DNA of 23,638 nt from CAZQLE01 sp964593905 (GTDB lineage Bacteria > Chloroflexota > Anaerolineae > Anaerolineales > Anaerolineaceae): positions 1-23,638 of the forward strand of contig CAZQLE010000037.1 of NCBI GenBank assembly GCA_964593905.1, in the 5' to 3' direction. Under the pieces are notes generated by a model. The model was not told where the DNA came from. It saw only the letters and a program-made list of their open reading frames with translations, and did no database searches. A program made the translations under genes and the position numbers. Positions 14,554 through 21,352 of this stretch are shown here, piece after piece; position 1 is the stretch's first letter; every line of letters begins with the position of its first letter.

Positions 14554-15189
14554 TCAACTATTTGCCCAGACTTCCGCGGCAGTCTTTAGAAGAAGGTAAG
14601 AAGAGGTTGCACCGGGGTCTTGATGCCCCGCGCTGCGCTCACCCAGGTAGCTGGCGCGGCCCTTGCGGGCCACCAGCGGGGTGGTCGATTCCATGCCCTT
14701 GCGGGCCGCCTCGGCCGAAAGGCCAGCAGCCTGGCCAATTGGCAGCTTCTCAGCGGCGGCCTTACGCAAAGCCTCTACGGCGGGGGTCAGCGCATCGACC
14801 ATGGTCTTATCGCCGACTTCGGCCTTGCCGCGCATTAACACCCCGGCCAGGGCGCCGTCGAGGGCAGACAGCCAATCTTCGGTCGAAAGCTCCATTTTTC
14901 CGGCCGTCTTCATCCCGGCCTGCAAGAAAAACGTGCCATACAGCGGTCCACCGGCTCCGCCAACCGTAGACAACAGGGTCATTCCAACTGTTTTGAACAC
15001 CGTGCCGATATCTTTATCGCTGATTTCGGTCATTTTGTTCATCACCGCCTGAAAGCCACGGTGCATGTTTGCCCCGTGGTCGGCATCACCAATGGCCGCA
15101 TCCAACTCGGTCAGATATTCGCGATTCTCTTCCACGACTTTGGCGTAAGTCTTAATCCATTCAATTACACTGTCACGTGCAACAGGCAT
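14554..15189 (-). CDS. dhaL: Dihydroxyacetone kinase ADP-binding subunit DhaL
   Basis: A 211-residue cytosolic protein. I chose ATG 15189 because GGAG lies 7 nt upstream; an ATG four codons earlier lacks a site. The Mg-ADP binding aspartates are in the canonical IGDADHG loop (about residues 33-39), followed by NMHRGF, and later LSTVGGAGGPLYGTFFL, GDKTMVDAL and the C-terminal YLGERSAGHQDPGA motif. In PTS-type Dha kinases DhaL holds ADP as a permanent cofactor that is rephosphorylated by DhaM, then phosphorylates dihydroxyacetone on DhaK. In E. coli DhaL-ADP also activates DhaR. It follows dhaK by 65 nt. Confidence 0.96.
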   Translation of the reverse strand: MPVARDSVIEWIKTYAKVVEENREYLTELDAAIGDADHGANMHRGFQAVMNKMTEISDKDIGTVFKTVGMTLLSTVGGAGGPLYGTFFLQAGMKTAGKMELSTEDWLSALDGALAGVLMRGKAEVGDKTMVDALTPAVEALRKAAAEKLPIGQAAGLSAEAARKGMESTTPLVARKGRASYLGERSAGHQDPGATSSYLLLKTAAEVWANS

Positions 15190-15254
15190 AGCGAGCTCCA
15201 TTAAACTGGGGAAAGAGAAGGCTTTTTTCCGTCTCTTTCCCCGAAATCATCCGA

Positions 15255-16256
15255 TTACATGCCCCAGCGCAAAGCGGGTGTCTTCACCGGTGCATCCCAC
15301 AGCTTCTTCAACTGGTCATCCAGTTTGAGCACCGTAAGGGAGGTTCCGGCCATTTCAAGGCTGGTCATATACGGGCCGATCAGGCTGCGCGACACTTTGA
15401 GACCGTGCTTGGCCGCGATCTGATAGGCTTTGCGATAGATGATATAGAGTTCCACCAACGGGGTTCCGCCCAGACCATTGACAAAGAGCAGAATTTCATC
15501 GCCCGACTTGTAGGGCAGGTCTGAAATGATGGGCTCCATCAGCATTTCGACGATTTCATCGGCGCTCTTCAGCGGCATGCGCACGCGGCCGGGTTCGCCA
15601 TGGATACCAATGCCAATTTCCATTTCATCTTCGGGCAGATCAAAGGTGGGTTTGCCGACATGCGGCACGGTGCAGGAGGTGAGCGCCATGCCCATGCTGC
15701 GGCCCCAGCCCTTAACCTTCTTGCACACATCTGTGACCTGCGCCAGCGACTGGCCCTGTTCGGCAGCAGCGCCACAAACTTTTTCGGCCAAGACAGTCGA
15801 ACCCACACCGCGGCGTCCGGCTGTGTAGAGGCTGTCTTTCACTGCCACATCGTCATCGATCACAACGGCTTCAACTTCAATGCCTTCTGTGCGGGCAAGT
15901 TCGGCGGCCATTTCAAAGTTCATGATATCGCCGGTATAGTTCTTGACGATATGCAAGACACCTGCGCCGCCGCTGATGGCTTTGGTTGCTTCCAACATCT
16001 GATCGGGGGTGGGCGAAGTAAACACCGCGCCCGGGCAAGCAGCATCCAGCATACCAAAGCCCACAAAACCACCGTGCATCGGCTCGTGGCCAGAACCGCC
16101 GCCAGAGAGCACGCCAACCTTGCCCTTCACCGGGGCATCGGCGCGCACAACAAAATTGGGGTTGTAGTGCACTTTTACCAGATCGGGATGTGCAAGCGCA
16201 ACCCCTTCCAGCTCTTCCATCACTACGTCTTCAGGCTTATTGATTAACTTTTTCAT
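15255..16256 (-). CDS. dhaK: Dihydroxyacetone kinase substrate-binding subunit DhaK
   Basis: A 333-residue protein starting at ATG 16256 (AAGGTG 5 nt upstream). Dihydroxyacetone binds covalently to His219 in GIGIHGEPG; the other active-site residues are His57 in GGGSGHEP and Asp110 in NYTGD. The length is near that of the PTS-type DhaK (356 in E. coli) and there is no fused DhaL domain, matching the separate DhaL and DhaM genes. In E. coli DhaK also represses DhaR when dihydroxyacetone is low. It follows glpF by 123 nt; that gap contains a nested hairpin structure. Confidence 0.97.
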   Translation of the reverse strand: MKKLINKPEDVVMEELEGVALAHPDLVKVHYNPNFVVRADAPVKGKVGVLSGGGSGHEPMHGGFVGFGMLDAACPGAVFTSPTPDQMLEATKAISGGAGVLHIVKNYTGDIMNFEMAAELARTEGIEVEAVVIDDDVAVKDSLYTAGRRGVGSTVLAEKVCGAAAEQGQSLAQVTDVCKKVKGWGRSMGMALTSCTVPHVGKPTFDLPEDEMEIGIGIHGEPGRVRMPLKSADEIVEMLMEPIISDLPYKSGDEILLFVNGLGGTPLVELYIIYRKAYQIAAKHGLKVSRSLIGPYMTSLEMAGTSLTVLKLDDQLKKLWDAPVKTPALRWGM

Positions 16257-16280
16257 GGCACACCTTTTTCTGAGATGAGT

Positions 16281-16358
16281 AACCCTGAAGCCTCTCCGCA
16301 GCCTCACATGCCGACCGGTCCCCCACCGGTCTGAGGTGTTTGGATCTTCTCCAGGGTT
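16281..16358 (-). other. Nested stem structure between glpF and dhaK
   Basis: Three nested stems lie in 78 nt: AACCCTG/CAGGGTT (16281-16287 with 16352-16358), CCTCA/TGAGG (16302-16306 with 16332-16336), and GACCGGT/ACCGGTC (16313-16319 with 16325-16331) with a five-base loop. No T run follows on the transcribed strand, so it is not a standard terminator. It may be an mRNA stability or processing element or a cis-regulatory RNA for dhaK. Confidence 0.55.
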
Positions 16359-16379
16359 ATCTCCACCCGCAGAGTCTTG

Positions 16380-17165
16380 TTAGCTCAGGTTCTTAGTTAC
16401 AAACGCATCGTACAGGATCGCGCCAATTGCACCGGCAACCAGCGGGATTAATACCGGCGGAAGCAGCCAGTAAATGCCATCAAACAAACCCTGGGTACCA
16501 ACGAGCGCACCAAAGATGCGGGGACCGAGGTCACGAGCCGGGTTGATCGAGTAGCCGCTGGGGCCGCCCAGAGAAAGACCAACTGCCAGCACGGTACCAC
16601 CGACGAGGAATGGACCCATATTGTGCATCAGACCCATGTTCTTGCTGTCACCGCTCGCGAGGATGCCCCACAGAAGGACCATCGTGCCAAAGAATTCAGC
16701 AATACAGGCATTCACCAGTGAATAACCGCCCGTTGAGCCAGAGCTTGCACCACCCCAGAAGGTGGCGCTAAACACAGCGCCCGGACCCGTCGACCAGACA
16801 TTGGGCATACCGGCAGCCACGAGGCCATCCATGTAGACCAAGTAAACGCCTAACGCACCCAAGAAAGCACCTACCAACTGCGCCAGGATGAAAGGACCCA
16901 CTTTGGCCCACGGGAAACCACGTTTCACAGCCAATGCAACCGTCACGGCCGGGTTCAAATGAGCACCCGAAACGCCGCCGGAAATATAAACTGCCACGAT
17001 TACCGCGAAGGCCCAGCCAATGGTTATGGTGTTCCAGTTATAGGCCGTGCCAGCCAGCCGGGGGGCCAGACCCACATTTGCGACTACACCATCACCCAAG
17101 AGGAGTAGAACGAACGTCCCAAAAACCTCCCCAATCAATTCCTGTGCCAGAGTCTTTTGCTTCAT
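16380..17165 (-). CDS. glpF: Glycerol facilitator (aquaglyceroporin)
   Basis: A 261-residue protein with about six membrane segments and the two half-helix motifs of the MIP family: SGAHLNPAVT (about residues 66-75) and SINPARDLGPR in the second half. The Asp after the second NPAR and the overall length indicate the glycerol-conducting GlpF type and not a water-only aquaporin. AGGAG lies about 11 nt before the ATG. It is the first gene of the glycerol transcript, behind a strong promoter about 345 nt upstream, and precedes dhaK. Confidence 0.95.
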   Translation of the reverse strand: MKQKTLAQELIGEVFGTFVLLLLGDGVVANVGLAPRLAGTAYNWNTITIGWAFAVIVAVYISGGVSGAHLNPAVTVALAVKRGFPWAKVGPFILAQLVGAFLGALGVYLVYMDGLVAAGMPNVWSTGPGAVFSATFWGGASSGSTGGYSLVNACIAEFFGTMVLLWGILASGDSKNMGLMHNMGPFLVGGTVLAVGLSLGGPSGYSINPARDLGPRIFGALVGTQGLFDGIYWLLPPVLIPLVAGAIGAILYDAFVTKNLS

Positions 17166-17509
17166 TTTATTTCATCTCCTTTTTGCAAAGAACAAGAAAA
17201 ACTATGGGTGGAGCTTGATGAACAAAGAAACAGCGAAGACAAAAAAATATCCGCTACTTTTTCCTGATCACCTCCCTTCTTGCAACCGAAAAAATGAGCG
17301 TTTCTTCTCTCCCCTTCAGAGGGCGCCAACGGCTTCACAGAAGCAAAGGCCTCAAAGAAGCCAATACACCAACTTCTCAGCATAGCAGGTCGTCGTTACA
17401 TCACCCGCCGAGCTTTTACAGCCAGGCCAGCCAATAACAGGTTTTTTCAATTATCAATAAATGGTTCGTGGAGTTTTAAGGCGGTTCAGTGATTTTTGAA
17501 TGCTCACAT
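17166..17509 (-). other. Long 5' leader of the glycerol operon
   Basis: If transcription starts near 17509, about 345 nt precede glpF. The leader can form GGCTTC/GAAGCC (about 17330-17362) and a small CCCT/AGGG stem near 17310-17322. A 73-codon frame (17162-17383) is open in it but has no good ribosome site and no recognisable product. No terminator with a T run was seen. Confidence 0.4.
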
Positions 17510-17515
17510 AATCTG

Positions 17516-17544
17516 ATTTTAGAGAGAATAACAATTTCTGTCAA
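17516..17544 (-). promoter_or_regulatory. Sigma-70 promoter of the glycerol operon
   Basis: On the minus strand a perfect TTGACA (17544-17539) is followed after exactly 17 nt by TAAAAT (17521-17516), five of six bases of the -10 consensus. Transcription would begin near 17509. It is the best promoter match in the window and lies just downstream of two palindromic operator sites. Confidence 0.75.
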
Positions 17545-17558
17545 TAATTCATCTAATT

Positions 17559-17617
17559 ATGTTTCGTTTTGAAATATTATTTTAAAGTGATGTTTCATAA
17601 TGAAACATCACTTTAAA
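17559..17617 (-). promoter_or_regulatory. Tandem palindromic operators, likely DhaR sites
   Basis: Two copies of ATGTTTC-N5-GAAAYAT are seen. The first, centred at 17599, is perfect and lies inside an 18-bp perfect inverted repeat (TTTAAAGTGATGTTTCAT at 17581-17598, its complement at 17600-17617). The second, centred at 17568, has one mismatch (GAAATAT). The centres are 31 bp apart, close to three helical turns, and lie near -90 and -59 from the predicted start, a usual place for activator sites. The long repeat overlaps the last codons and stop of dhaR and could also act as its terminator, though no T run follows. That DhaR is the binder is inference. Confidence 0.65.
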
Positions 17618-19620
17618 GCACGCTCAAATTTTGGGCGATAATCACCCACCGGGATCTGATAGTGCTTAATTTTTCGCCACAGGGTGGTGCGGCTCATGCC
17701 CAGAGCCTTGCTCATCTTGCCCAGATGCCCCTTGCAGGCCCGCGCCGCCTGCACCAGCGCTTCGCGCTCCATTTCATCCAGCGAATTGACCACCAGATTG
17801 GAGAAGTTCTCGAAACGCAGCGGGTAGGGGTTTTGAATAAACTCGGGCAGGTGCTCGGGCAAGATCACATCTTGCCCCTGCAACTGGCTGGCCACCCGCG
17901 CCAGCACGGCCTCCAGTTCATTAATATTGCTGGGCCACGAATAACCGCGCAGCAGCAGCATGGCATCGGGGTGAATGGAAATGCGCCGGGTGAGCTGGGC
18001 GCTCAGCCGTGAAAGCAGGCTGTCGACCAGGTGTGGCAGGTCATCTTCGCGCTCACGCAGCGGCAGCATGCGAATTTCAAACGGGCTGAGCCGGTAATAG
18101 AGATCGCCGCGGAACAGCCCCTGGCCGATCAGCTTTTCAAGATCGGCCGCCGTCGAGGCGATGATGCGCACATCCACCGGGGTCGGGCGGCTTTTGCCCA
18201 GGCGCTGCACAATGCCCAGTTCCAACAGGTTAAGCAGCGCGGCCTGGCTTTCAAGGTTCAGGGCGTCGATATCCTGCAAAAAGAGCGAACCGCCGTTGGC
18301 CAGCTCAATTTTGCCCGGCTGGCCCCAGGGGTCTTTAATCGATACCCCCTTCTCCACCCCCACCAGCTCGACCATCATCATCTCTCGCGGCAGCGAGGCG
18401 CAAAAACAGGTGACAAACGGCTCTTCGCTGCGCGGGCTGGCGTTGTGAATGGCGTTGGCCAGCAGGGTCTTGCCGGTGCCGCGTTCACCGCGAATGAGCA
18501 CACTGGCGCGGGCCGAGGCCGCCAGACGGGCCAGCTTGCGCAGCCGGCGGGTGGCGGGCGAATCGCCTTCCAGGCTGTCGAGGGTGCGCAAGACAATGCC
18601 GCTCTGCCGCTGGGCGGCCAGCTCCAGCAGTTCGGTCTCGCGGCGCATACTGAGAATGGTCGATTGTTCGCCGCGGTGCTGATCGACAAAGCGCAAATTG
18701 AGCAGCGCGTGCACTACATGGTCGGCGATATGAATGCGCCCCGAGACGTTTTCAAGCGCATCCCGCCGCTGCAATGCTTCATCCAGAAACGGCGGAAAAG
18801 AAAGATGATTGCGAAAATGGCGGCCCAGCAGCGCCTGAGCCGGCAGATTCAACATCCGCTCGGCCGCCGGGTTGACATGCTGCAAGATGCCGTCCTGGTC
18901 CCAGACCAGCACGCCTTCAGAGATCGAGCCCAGAATGCCATTCAGCTGGGCCAACTGGTTGTTGTTTTCGGCCAGCAGGGTATCGGTCTGGCGCTGGCTG
19001 GCAATGGCATTGGCCCCGGCCGCGGCCAGCCCCACCATGTGGCGGCTGTAATGGGTGCGGTCGGTGAGAATGCCCAGCGCACCCAGCAGCCGCCCGGTCA
19101 TCGAAAAGATGGGCGCCGCGGCGACGGCCAGGTCGTGATACTGGCGCAAGAAATGTTCGGCCCCGCGCACCTGCACCGGGGTGCGTTCGGCAATGGCCAG
19201 GGCAATGGCGTTGGTACCCACCTGCTGTTCTGAGCTGAACGAGCCGGGGGTGAAACCGGTTTTCTCGGCCCGCTCTTGCATGGCTGCGTCGCCCACTGCC
19301 TCGAGCACACAGCAGGCGCTGTTGGTCAGCAGCAGCACGGTGTGCGAGCCTTCAATAAACTGGTACACATCCTCCATCACCGGCAGCGCCAGCGAGATGA
19401 GGTCGGTGCTAGAGGCCCGCGCCGCCTGAAGATATTCGGGGCTGAACCGGTTGGGCAGCACCAGATCGACCGGGTTAAGAAACGGCTGACAGCGCAGCCA
19501 GGAAGAAGCAATGTAGGGCACCACCGATGGGCGCAGCTCGCGGGCGTTGATAAACACCCGCCAGTTTTCCAGCAGGTGGGTAAACTCATCGGGCGGGGTG
19601 TAGGGGAAATTCGCGTGCAT
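17608..19620 (-). CDS. dhaR: DhaR-type transcriptional activator lacking the sigma-54 contact loop
   Basis: A 670-residue regulator. Residues 60-210 are GAF-like (SSEQQVGTNAIALAI, PIFSMTGRLLGALGI), 225-330 PAS-like (ILGSISEGVLVWDQDG, NPAAERML), 350-590 an AAA+ domain and 615-655 a Fis-type helix-turn-helix (GHLGKMSKALGMSRTTLWRK). This order matches DhaR/AcoR regulators. Walker A GERGTGKT (378-385) is present, but Walker B reads SLFLQDI where DE is expected, and the GAFTGA loop is replaced by GVSIKDPWG (425-433). It should therefore not activate sigma-54 polymerase. E. coli DhaR is known to act at a sigma-70 promoter and to sense DhaK and DhaL. Its position next to glpF-dhaK-dhaL supports the assignment. 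The gene appears to have a leaderless transcript. Confidence 0.88.
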   Translation of the reverse strand: MHANFPYTPPDEFTHLLENWRVFINARELRPSVVPYIASSWLRCQPFLNPVDLVLPNRFSPEYLQAARASSTDLISLALPVMEDVYQFIEGSHTVLLLTNSACCVLEAVGDAAMQERAEKTGFTPGSFSSEQQVGTNAIALAIAERTPVQVRGAEHFLRQYHDLAVAAAPIFSMTGRLLGALGILTDRTHYSRHMVGLAAAGANAIASQRQTDTLLAENNNQLAQLNGILGSISEGVLVWDQDGILQHVNPAAERMLNLPAQALLGRHFRNHLSFPPFLDEALQRRDALENVSGRIHIADHVVHALLNLRFVDQHRGEQSTILSMRRETELLELAAQRQSGIVLRTLDSLEGDSPATRRLRKLARLAASARASVLIRGERGTGKTLLANAIHNASPRSEEPFVTCFCASLPREMMMVELVGVEKGVSIKDPWGQPGKIELANGGSLFLQDIDALNLESQAALLNLLELGIVQRLGKSRPTPVDVRIIASTAADLEKLIGQGLFRGDLYYRLSPFEIRMLPLREREDDLPHLVDSLLSRLSAQLTRRISIHPDAMLLLRGYSWPSNINELEAVLARVASQLQGQDVILPEHLPEFIQNPYPLRFENFSNLVVNSLDEMEREALVQAARACKGHLGKMSKALGMSRTTLWRKIKHYQIPVGDYRPKFERALK

Positions 19621-19626
19621 AGGTTG

Positions 19627-19632
19627 ATTATA
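19627..19632 (-). promoter_or_regulatory. -10 box of dhaR, placed for a leaderless mRNA
   Basis: A perfect TATAAT on the minus strand ends only 6 nt before the A of the dhaR ATG, so transcription should begin at or next to the start codon. The bases before the ATG are pyrimidine-rich and contain no ribosome site, which agrees with a leaderless transcript. Confidence 0.55.
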
Positions 19633-19720
19633 CAGGGGAGGAAGAAGAATGGGAAATGGGGCCGGGGTGGGGTGTGAAACCCGTGGGCATCAGGCGCTGC
19701 CCCATTTCTGCGCTGCGGTG

Positions 19721-19726
19721 TATAAT
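19721..19726 (+). promoter_or_regulatory. -10 box of the MFS exporter gene
   Basis: A perfect TATAAT on the plus strand lies about 115 nt before the MFS start; the -35 region is poor. The leader that follows has a CCCGGCC/GGCCGGG hairpin (19742-19760). Confidence 0.5.
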
Positions 19727-19841
19727 CTCTTTTCATCTTATCCCGGCCGCGGGGGCCGGGGTCGCTTCAATAATAATGGTGCTCCGGCCGCTTTTTGCGA
19801 GCCGCGGGCTTGATGCTCTTATTTTTTGCAGAGGGTTGGAT

Positions 19842-21287
19842 ATGCATCAAAACAAATGGCTTTCTCTGGCAGGGCTCGGGTTGGGGGTTTTTATGGCCAC
19901 CCTCGACAGCAGCATTGTCAATATTTCACTGCCCACGCTGGCAGAGATCTTTTCGGCCCGCTTTGCCACCGTGCAGTGGGTGATGTTGAGCTATTCGCTG
20001 GTGCTCACCTCGTTGATGCTCTCGTCGGCGCGGCTGGGCGATATGGTCGATAAAAAACGGGTCTATATGACCGGTCTGGTGTTGTTCACTGCCGGTTCGC
20101 TGCTGTGTGGTCTGTCGCCCAGCGTGAATGCGCTGATCGGTTTTCGCGCCGTGCAGGGGCTGGGGGCGGTGATGATGCAGTCGCTGGGCATCGCCATGGC
20201 AACCCAGATCTTCCCCCCGGCCGAGCGCGGCAAGGCGCTGGGAATTATGGGCGGCATTGTATCCATCGGCATCGCCGTCGGCCCGGCGCTGGGTGGGCTG
20301 CTCATCGGTCTGACCGGGTGGCGGTCCATTTTCTGGGTTAATTTGCCGGTGGGGCTGATCACGTTTTTCATGGTGCTGCGCTTTGTGCCTGCGCTGGTCC
20401 CCGCGCAGCGCGGGCAGCGGTTCGACATCCCCGGCGCGGTGATTCTGCTGGTTTCACTGGGCTGCTATGCGCTGGGCATGACGCTCGGGCAAAACCTGGG
20501 GTTTGCCAACCCGCTGCCGCTGGCGCTGCTGGCGGGGGCCATGATCGGGCTGGTGGGGCTGATTGTGGTCGAAAAACGGACCGCACAGGCGATGATCGAC
20601 CTGAGCCTGTTCCGCAACCCGCTGTTCAGCCTGAACCTGTTGATGGGCTTTTTGACCTTTATCGTCATGGCCGGCTCGTTCATCCTGCCGTTCTTTCTCG
20701 AACTGGTGAAGGGGTATCCCACCCAGCAGGTGGGGCTGTTGATGATGGCCATGCCGGCGGCAATGGGGCTGACCGCCCCGGCCTCGGGCGCCCTTTCAGA
20801 CCGGTTTGGCTCGCGCGGCATCAGCATGGCCGGGCTGACCGTGGTGTTGCTGGGCTGTCTGACCATGAGCACCCTCTCGCAAGAGACCACCCCGCTGGGC
20901 TTAATGCTGCGCCTTGCGCCGATCGGAATGGGCTTCGGGCTGTTTCAATCACCCAACAACAGCGCCATCATGGGCACCGCCCCGCGCGAACGGCTGGGCA
21001 TTGCCTCGGGGCTGCTTTCGCTTTCGCGCACGCTGGGGCAATCGACCGGCCTGCCGCTGATGGGGGTGATCTTCTCGGCGTTTGTGGCGGCGCACGAAAC
21101 CCTGCCCGCCGGGGCCGATATCACCACCGCATCACCCGCGGCGCTCACCGGCGCCATCCACGGCACTTACCTGGTGGGGGCCGGGGTGATCGGGCTGGCG
21201 CTGCTGCTGTCGGTGATTGCCTACCGGCTGAGCAGGCTGCGCGAACAAAACGCCCGCGAGCAAAATGTTTCTCTAAGCCGCGGGTAA
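19842..21287 (+). CDS. DHA2-family MFS drug/proton antiporter
   Basis: A 481-residue protein with about 14 membrane segments. The ATG at 19842 has GAGGG about 7 nt upstream; the open frame reaches back to 19656 but that part is the promoter and leader. TM1 carries the DHA2 hallmark LDSSIVNISLPTL. The loop RLGDMVDKKRVYM corresponds to motif A, and GIAVGPALGGLLIG to the antiporter motif C. This family (EmrB, QacA) exports drugs or other hydrophobic compounds using the proton gradient. No membrane-fusion partner gene is nearby, so it probably acts alone in the inner membrane. It diverges from dhaR; a functional link to glycerol use is not evident. Confidence 0.88.
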   Translation: MHQNKWLSLAGLGLGVFMATLDSSIVNISLPTLAEIFSARFATVQWVMLSYSLVLTSLMLSSARLGDMVDKKRVYMTGLVLFTAGSLLCGLSPSVNALIGFRAVQGLGAVMMQSLGIAMATQIFPPAERGKALGIMGGIVSIGIAVGPALGGLLIGLTGWRSIFWVNLPVGLITFFMVLRFVPALVPAQRGQRFDIPGAVILLVSLGCYALGMTLGQNLGFANPLPLALLAGAMIGLVGLIVVEKRTAQAMIDLSLFRNPLFSLNLLMGFLTFIVMAGSFILPFFLELVKGYPTQQVGLLMMAMPAAMGLTAPASGALSDRFGSRGISMAGLTVVLLGCLTMSTLSQETTPLGLMLRLAPIGMGFGLFQSPNNSAIMGTAPRERLGIASGLLSLSRTLGQSTGLPLMGVIFSAFVAAHETLPAGADITTASPAALTGAIHGTYLVGAGVIGLALLLSVIAYRLSRLREQNAREQNVSLSRG

Positions 21288-21304
21288 CCCCAAAAAATTA
21301 ACCC

Positions 21305-21344
21305 AAAACATCCCGATCGGCGCGCGCCGGTCGGGATGTTTTTT
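21305..21344. terminator. Bidirectional intrinsic terminator
   Basis: AAAACATCCCGA (21305-21316) pairs over 12 bp with TCGGGATGTTTT (21331-21342), with a further CGGCG/CGCCG pairing inside. Six T follow on the plus strand and AAAA precedes, so it can end both the MFS transcript and the convergent antiporter transcript. Confidence 0.92.
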
Positions 21345-21352
21345 AGCTGTTT

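Noticed and set aside
17348..17363. A GG-N10-GC arrangement on the minus strand (TGGCTTCTTTGAGGCC) resembling a sigma-54 promoter upstream of glpF.
   Set aside because: Only the GG and GC cores match, the rest of the -24/-12 consensus is poor, DhaR lacks GAFTGA, and a much better sigma-70 promoter lies upstream.
17162..17383. A 73-codon open frame in the glpF leader.
   Set aside because: No ribosome site, low-complexity Ser/Cys-rich product, and it overlaps the glpF start.
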